Part shown: positions 17,361 to 25,131 of the stretch, in pieces | Position numbering within the stretch: position 1 is the first letter of the stretch | How the letters are laid out: each line of letters begins with the position of its first letter | Source: Novosphingobium sp. PP1Y | Lineage (GTDB): Bacteria > Pseudomonadota > Alphaproteobacteria > Sphingomonadales > Sphingomonadaceae | DNA length: 64,000 nt | Direction: 5' to 3' | NCBI RefSeq assembly: GCF_000253255.1 | Contig: NC_015580.1 | Location: 2,927,001 to 2,991,000, forward strand | Made by a program: the position numbers and the translations under genes | Notes under the pieces: model-generated | The model's input: the letters and a program-made list of their open reading frames with translations, nothing else | Database searches by the model: none | What the model was told of the DNA's origin: nothing

Positions 17361-18494
17361 TCAGGCCAGTAGGCGTGGATTGACGACCTTGCCACCCTGC
17401 GTCAGGCGGATCGCGTCACCGATTTCCTCGTCGAGCACGGGTCGACCCTGCTCCTTGTCCCAGAAGGCCGAGAGGAAATTGAACAAGTTGCGGGCGTAGA
17501 GCGCGGACGCATCGGCAGGCAGGTGCGCGGGCGTATTGGAATAGCCCATTATCTTCACCCCGTGCTTTTCCACGATCCGGTCGGGCATGGAGCCCTCGAC
17601 ATTGCCGCCTTGCGCGACGGCGAGGTCGAAAATGACGCTGCCCGGCTTCATCGTCGCGATCTGCGCATCGGATATCAGCCGCGGTGCGGCGCGGCCGGGA
17701 ATGAGCGCGGTCGTGACGACGATGTCCTGCTTCGCGATGTGGCTGGAGACCAGTTCGGCCTGCGCCTTCTGGTATTCCTCGGACATCTCGGTGGCATAGC
17801 CGCCGCTGCCCTCGCCCTCGATCCCGGCGACGTTCTCGACGAAGATCGGCTTTGCGCCCAGCGAGAGGATCTGCTCCCTCGTCGCTGCGCGTACGTCGGT
17901 CGCCGAAACCTGCGCGCCGAGACGACGCGCGGTGGCGATCGCCTGCAGCCCGGCAACGCCCACGCCCATGACGAAGACCTTGGCAGCGCTGACCGTGCCG
18001 GCTGCCGTCATCATCATCGGAAAGGCGCGGCCGTAAGTATCGGCAGCGGCAATCACCGCCTTGTATCCGGCCAGGTTCGACTGCGAGGACAGGACGTCCA
18101 TCGACTGCGCGCGGGTAATGCGCGGCATGAATTCCATCGACAGCGCTTCGAGCCCTGCCGCTGCATAGGCCTCGACACGCTCGCGCTGACCGAACGGATC
18201 CATGATGGCAACGACCCATGCGCCCGGCTTGACGCCCGCAAGCGCAGCCGGTTCGGGCCCCTGGACACCGAAGACGATGTCAGCGCCGGACAGCACTTCG
18301 GACGCCGGGCCGACTTGCGCCCCGGCGTTCCTGTATTCCTCGTCGGAAAAATTGGCCACAGCGCCCGCAGCGGTCTCGACCGCCACTTCGGCGCCGAGAG
18401 CCGCGAGCTTTTTCACGGTCTCGGGCGATGCCGAGACGCGCGTCTCCCCCTCCGCGGTCTCTTTGAGGACCGCGATCCGCTGGCTCTGTGGCAC
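17361..18494 (-). CDS. pntAA: NAD(P) transhydrogenase subunit alpha, NAD-binding part
   Basis: Soluble NAD(H)-binding domain I of transhydrogenase, related to alanine dehydrogenase; 377 residues. It shows IAVLKETAEGETRVSASPET at the N terminus, SSQSNLAGYKAV near residue 127, and the Rossmann loop VMGVGVAGLQAIATARRLGA near residue 173. The GTG start at 18494 is used. The aa3 oxidase subunit IV gene ends 7 bp upstream on the same strand, so the two are surely cotranscribed. Confidence 0.96.
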   Translation of the reverse strand: MPQSQRIAVLKETAEGETRVSASPETVKKLAALGAEVAVETAAGAVANFSDEEYRNAGAQVGPASEVLSGADIVFGVQGPEPAALAGVKPGAWVVAIMDPFGQRERVEAYAAAGLEALSMEFMPRITRAQSMDVLSSQSNLAGYKAVIAAADTYGRAFPMMMTAAGTVSAAKVFVMGVGVAGLQAIATARRLGAQVSATDVRAATREQILSLGAKPIFVENVAGIEGEGSGGYATEMSEEYQKAQAELVSSHIAKQDIVVTTALIPGRAAPRLISDAQIATMKPGSVIFDLAVAQGGNVEGSMPDRIVEKHGVKIMGYSNTPAHLPADASALYARNLFNFLSAFWDKEQGRPVLDEEIGDAIRLTQGGKVVNPRLLA

Positions 18495-18501
18495 AGTCAG
18501 A

Positions 18502-18624
18502 TCAGGCGATCAGGCCGACGACGACCGCCACGACGGCGATGCAGATCCCGGTTCCCCAGGTGGCCGCCTTGATGAAGCTGTTGTAGGTTTCCTGCGCAGC
18601 GCGCATGTCATTGCCCGAAGCCAT
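18502..18624 (-). CDS. aa3-type cytochrome c oxidase subunit IV
   Basis: A 40-residue single-helix membrane protein. The short polar N terminus with MRAAQETYNSFIKAATWGT followed by one hydrophobic helix (GICIAVVAVVVGLIA) matches the bacterial aa3 oxidase subunit IV family, a small accessory subunit of the terminal oxidase. It is first in the transhydrogenase unit, not near oxidase genes, an arrangement I know from related alphaproteobacteria. ATG at 18624 was chosen; the longer open frame upstream is not family-like. Confidence 0.87.
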   Translation of the reverse strand: MASGNDMRAAQETYNSFIKAATWGTGICIAVVAVVVGLIA

Positions 18625-18838
18625 GATATCGTTCCCCAAGTATTGGTTCTTGTGATTACTGGCGCTAGCTCTAGCTGCATGCTGCACTGCACTCAAGCAC
18701 GAAGCGAACCGACCTGACACTTCTGCCAAGGGCGACCCAGGCGGCCCGCAATGAGACATTACACGCTTAATACCGTCTTTACCTGATTGCCCTAAGACTT
18801 TCGCAACACACAGCAAGGGCTTGGTACAAGGCAGGCAA
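18625..18838. promoter_or_regulatory. Divergent intergenic region, aa3-IV/pnt unit and NtrC-like regulator
   Basis: About 214 bp without a gene. It must hold the promoters of the minus-strand subunit IV/pnt unit and of the plus-strand regulator. I see a short dyad-rich stretch (gctagctctagctgcatgctgc, 18664-18685) and an AT-richer patch around 18766-18783, but no motif I can assign. Confidence 0.4.
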
Positions 18839-20263
18839 ATGGCGGATCTCGAACAGCGCCTACTCATGCTTATCGATGATGAACCGGCGCAAAGCCGGCT
18901 GATCTCGGCCCTCGCCGGACGCGAAGGCTGGCGCACGATCATCGCTCGCGATGCGGAAACCGCTATCGCCACGCTGGGCACGCGCCAGGGCATGCAGCTT
19001 TCGGCCATCATCCTGGACCAGTGGGTTCCGGGCGACGATGCCTGCTCACTCATTTCAGAGCTGAAATCGCGCCGTCCGGCCCTGCCGATCCTGATGCTGA
19101 CCGCCAGCACTTCCCCGCTCCTCGCGGTGGAAGCCATGCGCGCAGGCGCCACGGATTATCTCGTCAAGCCGGTCGCGCCCGACCGTCTCATGCATGCGCT
19201 GCGCTCGGCCACGACCCGCGAAACACCGCGCGACGAACTGGCGCCGCTGACCGAGAAGATGCCGTCCAGTCCCGATTTCGAATCGATGATCGGCGCTTCG
19301 CCCAACTTCCGCAAGGCGCTGGCTGTCGCCGCCAAGGCCGCACGCGGACACGGCCATGTCCTGATCGAGGGCGAAAGCGGATCCGGCAAGGAACTGCTTA
19401 TCCGCGCCATGCATGCAGCCAGCCCGCGCGCAAAAATGCCGCTGCGCATCGTCAATATCGCGGGCCTCGCCGGAAACTCGGTGGAATCGGCCCTGTTCGG
19501 CCATGAGAAAGGTGCCTTTCCCGGCGCGTTCGACCGTCAGGTAGGCGCACTGCAGCATTGCGACGGGGCCACGCTGGCGATTGACGAAGTCGACCGCCTG
19601 CCGCTCTCGGTGCAGGAACGCCTGTTGGAATCGCTGCGCCGCCACGACGTTCGCCCGATCGGCGCGCAGCACTCGTTCCGCATCGATGTGCGGATCATCG
19701 CTGCCAGTAACCTGCCGCTTCAGGACCTCGTCAGCCAGGGCCACTTCCTGCCCGAACTGCTCGAAGTCCTCTCGCCGACAAAGGTCGAATTACCGCCGCT
19801 GCGCGAGCGGACCGGCGACATTCCTGCACTCACCCGCTTCTTTCTCGCCCGCATCGGCGAACAGCCGGGCCTGCGCGAACTGGGCATCACCGATGGAGCC
19901 CTGTCGCTTCTGGCCGCCTACGACTGGCCGGGCAACGTCCGCCAGCTTCAGGCCGTGCTGTTCCGCGCGGCGGTTTTCTGTGACGGCGACGCATTGACAT
20001 CGGAAGATTTTCCACAGCTTCTCAACATACTGGGCACAGGTCCATCCACAGTGGCCGGGAACCCGATGCAGGAAAGCTCCGGGGTCATGCTCTACACCCC
20101 CGACGGCAACCTGCGACCGCTGGAAGACATCGAGGCCGACGTGATCCGCCTCGCCATCGGGCACTATCGTGGACGCATGACCGAAGTCGCCAGACGGCTC
20201 GGCATCGGCAGGTCCACGCTCTATCGCAAGCTCAGCGAACTCGGGATCGACAACGCCGCCTGA
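18839..20263 (+). CDS. NtrC-family response regulator with a variant GAFPGA loop
   Basis: A 474-residue three-domain regulator: receiver (about residues 1-120; acidic pair Asp13/14, phospho-acceptor Asp60 in ILDQWVP, Lys110 in YLVKPV), AAA+ domain (Walker A EGESGSGK at 177-184, Walker B-like ATLAIDEVDRL near 245), and a Fis-type helix-turn-helix at the end (MTEVARRLGIGRSTLYRKLSELGI). The sigma-54-contacting loop, normally GAFTGA, reads GAFPGA at 225-230. The Thr is usually needed for contact with sigma-54, so it may not be a classical activator. ATG 18839 chosen over TTG 18821. No adjacent histidine kinase. Confidence 0.9.
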   Translation: MADLEQRLLMLIDDEPAQSRLISALAGREGWRTIIARDAETAIATLGTRQGMQLSAIILDQWVPGDDACSLISELKSRRPALPILMLTASTSPLLAVEAMRAGATDYLVKPVAPDRLMHALRSATTRETPRDELAPLTEKMPSSPDFESMIGASPNFRKALAVAAKAARGHGHVLIEGESGSGKELLIRAMHAASPRAKMPLRIVNIAGLAGNSVESALFGHEKGAFPGAFDRQVGALQHCDGATLAIDEVDRLPLSVQERLLESLRRHDVRPIGAQHSFRIDVRIIAASNLPLQDLVSQGHFLPELLEVLSPTKVELPPLRERTGDIPALTRFFLARIGEQPGLRELGITDGALSLLAAYDWPGNVRQLQAVLFRAAVFCDGDALTSEDFPQLLNILGTGPSTVAGNPMQESSGVMLYTPDGNLRPLEDIEADVIRLAIGHYRGRMTEVARRLGIGRSTLYRKLSELGIDNAA

Positions 20264-20392
20264 GCGGGCCATATTACCGGTTCACGCATTCAAGGAGTTT
20301 CCTGACTTGGTCCAGTGACACCGCCCCGGCGGACTGTTCCCCTGCGACGCGGCATTCGTGCCGTGCGGACCATGTCATGTGAAGGAAATTCC

Positions 20393-21148
20393 ATGCCCCG
20401 TTTCGAAGGCAAGACCGCGCTCATTACCGGCGCGGCATCCGGCATCGGCGCTGCGTGCGCCCACCACCTTTGCGCGCAAGGCGTCTCCCGCCTGATTCTC
20501 GTCGACAAGGACGAACAGGCCCTTGCCGCGCTTTGCGCCGATTGCGAGACATTCCGGCATCACGGCGATGTCGCCGATCCCGCTTTGTGGAGCGATGTGG
20601 CGGCAGGCATCGACCGGCTCGACTGCGCCATTCTCAATGCCGGACGAGCCGACAGCGCCGCTATCGTCGATCTCGACCTCGAGAGCTGGCGCAGTGTCCT
20701 CTCGACCAATCTGGAAGGCATGTTCCTTTCGCTGCAATGCGCCATGCGGGCGATGCAGCCCTCTGGTGGCAGCATCGTCCTCACCGCCTCGGTAAGCGGC
20801 ATCAAGGCCGAGCCGGGAACCGCTGCCTATGGCGTGAGCAAGGCCGGCGTCATCCAGCTCGCCAAAGTTGCAGCCAGGGAAGGCGCCGCCAAGAAGATCC
20901 GCGTCAACGCCATCGCGCCCGGCGGGGTCGACACGCCCGTCTGGGACCAAGTGCCAATGTTCGACGACTTCGTGAAACAGCATGGCAACCGCGCGGCGGC
21001 GATTGCCGCGATGGGCGAACTGGCCACCCCGCTCGGCCGTTTCGCGCGGAGCGAGGAGATCGCCGAACAGATCGCGTTTCTGCTGTCGGATGCGGCAGCG
21101 ACGATTACCGGTGCCGTGCTGGTGAGCGATGGCGGGTACAGCCTCTAG
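20393..21148 (+). CDS. Short-chain dehydrogenase/reductase
   Basis: Classical SDR of 251 residues. It shows the cofactor loop ITGAASGIGAACAHH, NAG at AILNAGRAD, the catalytic serine in LTASVSGIKAEPG and the YGVSKAG active-site YxxxK, with the C-terminal ITGAVLVSDGGYSL typical of the FabG-like group. An acidic residue at the end of the second strand (LILVDKDEQAL) favours NAD(H). Start ATG 20393 follows gaaggaaa. Substrate not predictable. It stands alone between the NtrC-like regulator and convergent folP. The 129 bp upstream shows no recognisable motif. Confidence 0.9.
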   Translation: MPRFEGKTALITGAASGIGAACAHHLCAQGVSRLILVDKDEQALAALCADCETFRHHGDVADPALWSDVAAGIDRLDCAILNAGRADSAAIVDLDLESWRSVLSTNLEGMFLSLQCAMRAMQPSGGSIVLTASVSGIKAEPGTAAYGVSKAGVIQLAKVAAREGAAKKIRVNAIAPGGVDTPVWDQVPMFDDFVKQHGNRAAAIAAMGELATPLGRFARSEEIAEQIAFLLSDAAATITGAVLVSDGGYSL

Positions 21149-21179
21149 GCCAGGTCTGGTGCCTCGCCGCTGGAGCGGC

Positions 21180-22289
21180 TCAAGCGAGCTGCGAGAAATC
21201 CGTCAGCGCTGCATCGCGCAGGCCCCGCCAGACGCGCGCCGCCTGAACCGTCTCGCGCACGTCGTGCACGCGAAGGACCTGCACTCCCGCGTCCAGTGCC
21301 TTGAGCGCAAGGGTCAATGAACCACCGAGCCGCTCATGCGCCGGCGCTTCACTCGACAGCGCGCCGATCATGCGCTTGCGGCTCGCCCCCACCAGCAGCG
21401 GTTGGCCGAGCCCGTGGTACAGCGGCAGGGCATTCATCAGCGCAAGGTTCTCGGCCAGGGTCTTGCCAAAGCCGATACCCGGATCGAGCAGGATCTTCTC
21501 CGCCGCGATCCCTGCGGCAACCGCCCTGTCGCGGGCATCGCCAAGCCAGTCGAAGACGTCGAGAACGACATCGGCATAATCGCCGGTCGCATGGAGGTCC
21601 TCGCCGTTGCCCGGAGCGTGCATGAGCACCACCGGCGCGCCGGAGCTGGCGGCAAGGTCAAGGCTGCGCGGATCGTAGCGCAGCGCCGAAACATCGTTGA
21701 AGATATGCGCGCCGGCTTCATGGCTGGCGTCCCACACCGCGGGTCGGCGGGTGTCGACGCTGATCGCCGCGCCCATTGCCGACAGTCGCTCGACCATCGG
21801 GACCACGCGCTTGATCTCGTCGCCTTCCCAGACTGCGGCAGCGCCGGGCCGGGTGGACTCACCGCCCACGTCGATGATCGCCGCCCCGGCCTCGAGCATC
21901 GCCGAGGCGTGGTCCAGGGCGATCTCAGGCTTGTCCATGAACTCGCCGCCGTCCGAGAAACTGTCCGGCGTGATGTTGAGAATGCCCATGACCTGCGGTT
22001 GATCGAGCCGGATCGTGCGCTGGCCGCACTGCAGCGGCGCATGCACCTTGCGCAGGTTCGCCCACTGCGTCTCGGCTTGCGCGCCCAGCTCGGCGGGGAG
22101 CTGCGCCATGACGCCGGGCATCTCGGCAACCGAGGCGCGGGTGCGCGAGAGGACCTTGCCGTTCTCACGCACGATGACCGCAAAGCGGCTGGCCCAGGCC
22201 ATCGAGCCCCCCAGCCGGACGGCCTCGCCATCCTCGCTCTGCGGGTTGTCGGCAAGGGCGATGGGGCGGATGTAGAGTTGCTTGGTCAT
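21180..22289 (-). CDS. folP: Dihydropteroate synthase with N-terminal extension
   Basis: Folate pathway enzyme joining p-aminobenzoate to 6-hydroxymethyl-dihydropterin diphosphate. The catalytic TIM barrel runs from about residue 100 (VMGILNITPDSFSDGG) through IDVGGESTRPGA, INDVSALR, VLMHAPG and the SRKRMIGAL loop. The protein is 369 residues against about 280 for many homologues; the extra N-terminal ~95 residues (IRPIALADNPQSEDGEAVRL..., AWASRFAVIVRENGK) form a separate piece of unknown role. Convergent with the SDR gene. Confidence 0.95.
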   Translation of the reverse strand: MTKQLYIRPIALADNPQSEDGEAVRLGGSMAWASRFAVIVRENGKVLSRTRASVAEMPGVMAQLPAELGAQAETQWANLRKVHAPLQCGQRTIRLDQPQVMGILNITPDSFSDGGEFMDKPEIALDHASAMLEAGAAIIDVGGESTRPGAAAVWEGDEIKRVVPMVERLSAMGAAISVDTRRPAVWDASHEAGAHIFNDVSALRYDPRSLDLAASSGAPVVLMHAPGNGEDLHATGDYADVVLDVFDWLGDARDRAVAAGIAAEKILLDPGIGFGKTLAENLALMNALPLYHGLGQPLLVGASRKRMIGALSSEAPAHERLGGSLTLALKALDAGVQVLRVHDVRETVQAARVWRGLRDAALTDFSQLA

Positions 22290-22364
22290 GCCGCCCCCTT
22301 AGCCACTTGCGGAGCCATGCTGAACACGTTTCAGCACGGCGATATCGTCAGACGAAAGTGCGGA

Positions 22365-23498
22365 TCACGGCTCGGTGGCAAGCAGGTAGAGCTGGCGGAT
22401 CGAGTCCAGCGGCTTGATCTCGCCTTCATGCTCAAGATGCCAGTACGTCCAGCCATTGCACGAGGGCGCGCCCTGAAGCTGGGCACCCACGCCATGGATC
22501 GAGCCGTTGGCATCGCCCGCGACGAGCGAACCGTCGGCGCGCACGGTAGCTGCGAAACGGCGCTTCTTGTCGAAGATCTGCGTGCCCGGCGCAATCCAGC
22601 CGGTTTCGACCAGCGTTCCGAAGGCAACCTTGGGTGCACTGCGCTTGGACTGCATCGTCTTGAGCGCCGACTCGTCGAGTTCCAGCGCCATCTCGATGCG
22701 TTCCATGGCCGCATCGCGATAGTCGGATTCCCGCTCGCAACCGATCCAGTCGCGGCCCAGGCGCTTGGCGACAGCGCCGGTGGTGCCGGTACCGAAGAAC
22801 GGGTCGAGCACCACGTCGCCCTTGTTGGTCGTCGCCAGCATCACGCGGTAGAGCAGCGCTTCGGGCTTCTGCGTCGGGTGAACCTTGCGGCCACCTTTCT
22901 TGAGCCGCTCCTGCCCGCCGCAAATCGGCAGCACCCAGTCCGAACGCATCTGCAGTTCGTCGTTGAGCGTTTTCATCGCGCGGTAATTGAAGGTGTACTT
23001 CGACTTCTCGCCCATCGAGGCCCAGATCAGCGTCTCGTGCGCGTTGGTGAAGCGGGTCCCCTTGAAATTCGGCATCGGGTTGGCCTTGCGCCACACGATG
23101 TCGTTGAGGATCCAGAAGCCCATGTCCTGCATGATCGCGCCGAGGCGGAAGATGTTGTGGTACGAACCGATCACCCACAGCGAGCCTTCCGGCTTGAGCA
23201 CGCGGCGCGCTTCGGTGAGCCAGTCTCGCGTAAACTTGTCATAGGCGGCGAAGCTGGAGAACTTGTCCCAGTCGTCGGTCACGGCATCGACGTGGCTGCC
23301 ATCCGGTCGCGAAAGATCGCCTCCCAGCTGCAGGTTGTACGGCGGATCGGCGAAGACCATGTCCACCGAGGCATCGGGAATGGTACGCATCGCCTCGATG
23401 CAGTCACCGGGAATGATCTGACCCAGCGGCAGCAGTTCCTTCGGCGTCGGCGCAGGCGCGCGCGCACGAATTCTTTCCTTGACGAGTACCTGCCCCAT
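22365..23498 (-). CDS. ccrM: CcrM-type DNA adenine-N6 methyltransferase (GANTC)
   Basis: Orphan beta-class methylase that in alphaproteobacteria methylates adenine in GANTC and marks replication progress. The 377-residue protein has DPPY at 51-54 (VFADPPYNLQLGGD) before the SAM-binding FFGTGTTG at 234-241, the beta order, plus the CcrM C-terminal DNA-binding domain ending about WTYWHLEHEGEIKPLDSIRQ. No restriction enzyme gene is adjacent. ATG 23498 (MGQVLVKERI) was chosen. The upstream intergenic region carries ten GANTC sites, suggesting control by the enzyme's own mark. Confidence 0.96.
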   Translation of the reverse strand: MGQVLVKERIRARAPAPTPKELLPLGQIIPGDCIEAMRTIPDASVDMVFADPPYNLQLGGDLSRPDGSHVDAVTDDWDKFSSFAAYDKFTRDWLTEARRVLKPEGSLWVIGSYHNIFRLGAIMQDMGFWILNDIVWRKANPMPNFKGTRFTNAHETLIWASMGEKSKYTFNYRAMKTLNDELQMRSDWVLPICGGQERLKKGGRKVHPTQKPEALLYRVMLATTNKGDVVLDPFFGTGTTGAVAKRLGRDWIGCERESDYRDAAMERIEMALELDESALKTMQSKRSAPKVAFGTLVETGWIAPGTQIFDKKRRFAATVRADGSLVAGDANGSIHGVGAQLQGAPSCNGWTYWHLEHEGEIKPLDSIRQLYLLATEP

Positions 23499-23559
23499 GG
23501 CCGTTCCGAAGTCCCTTGTGCAATTCAGCCGCAAATCAGCTGTGGAAAGGCCGTAAACT

Positions 23560-23712
23560 GAGTCTTTCCGGACTCGCCGTCAAGTCGCGACTCGTGGAGA
23601 CTCCTGCCGATTCAGGAATTGGAACAGGAGAACAAAACGAATCCGACACCGCATATTGAGTCTGCCAGACGCCCCGCGACTCTAGATATGGTGGCTGCGA
23701 CTCGCCGGATTC
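23560..23712. promoter_or_regulatory. Cluster of ten GANTC sites upstream of ccrM
   Basis: Ten GANTC pentamers within 153 bp, starting at 23560, 23571, 23589, 23599, 23609, 23639, 23658, 23678, 23699 and 23708. Chance expectation is one per 256 bp, and I found only about three in the 1.1-kb ccrM gene by eye. Successive distances are 11, 18, 10, 10, 30, 19, 20, 21 and 9 bp, close to multiples of ten. The cluster occupies the ccrM upstream region, shared with a divergent sulfotransferase-like gene. Sequence is certain; regulatory function is inferred. Confidence 0.85.
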
Positions 23713-23720
23713 GTGGATAA
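23712..23720 (-). promoter_or_regulatory. DnaA-box-like sequence
   Basis: Plus strand CGTGGATAA, i.e. TTATCCACG on the minus strand, 8 of 9 matches to the DnaA box TTATCCACA. It abuts the last GANTC site and is followed by the AT-rich aaaaattgtta. DnaA and GANTC methylation jointly control cell-cycle genes in Caulobacter, so the combination is suggestive. One isolated box is weak evidence. Confidence 0.35.
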
Positions 23721-23786
23721 AAAATTGTTACCCGCCCATCCGCACAGTATGTTCGCTCCCTGTCGAACCACGGGAAGGCGACCGAC

Positions 23787-24488
23787 ATGGCACTGAAAGT
23801 CATTGGCGCGGGACTGGGCCGCACCGGCACGCTGTCACTCAAGCTCGCGTTGGAACATCTGGGCTTCGGCCCTTGCTTCCACATGATCGAGATCATGTCC
23901 GATGCACGTCACCAAATCCCGCTGTGGATGAACGTCACGGCGGGCAATCCGGACTGGGACACCATCTTCGACGGATTTGCCTCGACGGTGGATTACCCGA
24001 CTTGCAGCTACTGGCGCGAACTGGCCACCTACTATCCGCAGGCCAAGGTCATCCTCTCGACCCGCGATGCGGACGACTGGTTCCGATCGGTCTCCCGCAC
24101 GATCCTCTCTCCCGGCAATCAGGCGAAGTTTAGCGAGCCACCATTCGACAAGGCCCTGAAACCTGCGATCTTCGAACCCTTCGGCGATCGGATCGACGAC
24201 CACGATTTCATGGTCGAATACTTCCGCGGATGGGAGGCCGAAGTGATCGCGGCGCTTCCGCCCGAACGCCTTCTGGTCCATCGACTTGGCGAAGGCTGGG
24301 AAGGCCTCTGCGAATTCCTCGAGGTCCCTGTGCCGGACGAGCCCTATCCTTTGGTCAACACCAGCAAGGACATGGAAGAAAGCGGGCTGGTGCGCAAAGC
24401 GGAGATGACGCCCGAAGAAGCCGAAGCGGCTGCACGCGGCTACGCCAGCGCAATGCAAACCAAGGCCTTTGGGCACCCGTCCGCGTGA
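23787..24488 (+). CDS. Sulfotransferase-like protein
   Basis: A 233-residue protein of the bacterial sulfotransferase-like family found widely in alphaproteobacteria and fungi. It begins with a P-loop-like PAPS-binding segment (VIGAGLGRTGTLSLKLALEHLGFGPC-type, residues 5-30) and has ILSTRDADDWFRSVSRTIL around residue 91, the second PAPS-contacting motif. The end is Ala/Glu-rich. Acceptor unknown. It diverges from ccrM across the GANTC cluster and is convergent with rnhB. A gggaaggcg site precedes the ATG. Confidence 0.82.
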   Translation: MALKVIGAGLGRTGTLSLKLALEHLGFGPCFHMIEIMSDARHQIPLWMNVTAGNPDWDTIFDGFASTVDYPTCSYWRELATYYPQAKVILSTRDADDWFRSVSRTILSPGNQAKFSEPPFDKALKPAIFEPFGDRIDDHDFMVEYFRGWEAEVIAALPPERLLVHRLGEGWEGLCEFLEVPVPDEPYPLVNTSKDMEESGLVRKAEMTPEEAEAAARGYASAMQTKAFGHPSA

Positions 24489-24495
24489 GGCCGCG

Positions 24496-25131
24496 CTAGA
24501 GCCGCATTTCCAGCTGGGCTACCGGCGCAAAGCTGCGACGGTGGTGAGCGGTCGGGCCGTGTCGACGCAAGGCTTCGAGATGTTCGGCTGTGCCATATCC
24601 GGCATTGCGCTCCCACCCGTATTGGGGGTGGACCGCCGCAAGTCCCCGCATGATCGCGTCGCGGTGTTCCTTGGCAATGATCGAGGCGGCGGAAATGCAT
24701 GGCTCCAGCGCATCGCCTCCGACGATCGCCCGCGCCTTCCAGCGCCATTCCTCGCGCCGGCCATGCGGCGTCATGTTGCCGTCGACCAGCACTTCGTCCG
24801 GCTCTGTGCCGATATTGTCGCACAGCGCGGCCACCGCGCGCGTCATCGCCAGCATCGTCGCGCCGAAAATATTGAGCCGGTCGATCTCCTCGACATCGAC
24901 CACGCCGACAGCCCACTGGCACCGCCGTTTGATTACTTCCTCGAGTTGCAACCTTCTGGCCTTCGAGAGCTTCTTGGAATCGTCGAGCCCTGACGGGCGC
25001 GGCTTGCATAGCAGGACGGCTCCGGCCACAACCGGACCGGCAAGTGGACCGCGACCGGCTTCGTCGACACCGATGACGATACCGCCGCTGCGGACTGTTC
25101 CCGAGACCAACTTACTCACGCAGGTGTCCAT
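24496..25131 (-). CDS. rnhB: Ribonuclease HII
   Basis: Removes RNA from RNA-DNA hybrids and single ribonucleotides from DNA. About 211 residues with the metal-binding DEAG motif in VIGVDEAGRGPLAGPVVAGA near residue 19, DDSKKLSKARR, VDGNMTP, and the GGDALEPCISAASIIAKEHRD block. The ATG at 25131 was chosen; nearby alternatives are ATG 25137 and TTG codons inside. That ATG shares the tetramer CATG with the start of the divergent sugar dehydrogenase gene, leaving no intergenic space. Confidence 0.93.
   Translation of the reverse strand: MDTCVSKLVSGTVRSGGIVIGVDEAGRGPLAGPVVAGAVLLCKPRPSGLDDSKKLSKARRLQLEEVIKRRCQWAVGVVDVEEIDRLNIFGATMLAMTRAVAALCDNIGTEPDEVLVDGNMTPHGRREEWRWKARAIVGGDALEPCISAASIIAKEHRDAIMRGLAAVHPQYGWERNAGYGTAEHLEALRRHGPTAHHRRSFAPVAQLEMRL

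Noticed and set aside
21336..23561. A 741-codon plus-strand ORF opposite folP and ccrM, and similar long antisense frames opposite gcvT, pnt, dgt, parC and pckA
   Set aside because: Arg/His/Asp/Gln-rich translations without family motifs; typical of antisense frames in GC-rich DNA. The opposite strands hold clear conserved proteins.
23535..23786. Possible replication origin at the GANTC cluster
   Set aside because: Only one good DnaA-like box, no cluster of boxes, and neighbours (ccrM, rnhB) are not the hemE/parAB-type origin genes usual in alphaproteobacteria. Left as a regulatory reading; GC skew would decide.
23612..23896. Minus-strand 94-codon ORF across the GANTC cluster
   Set aside because: Overlaps the start of the sulfotransferase-like gene and has low-complexity, non-family sequence.
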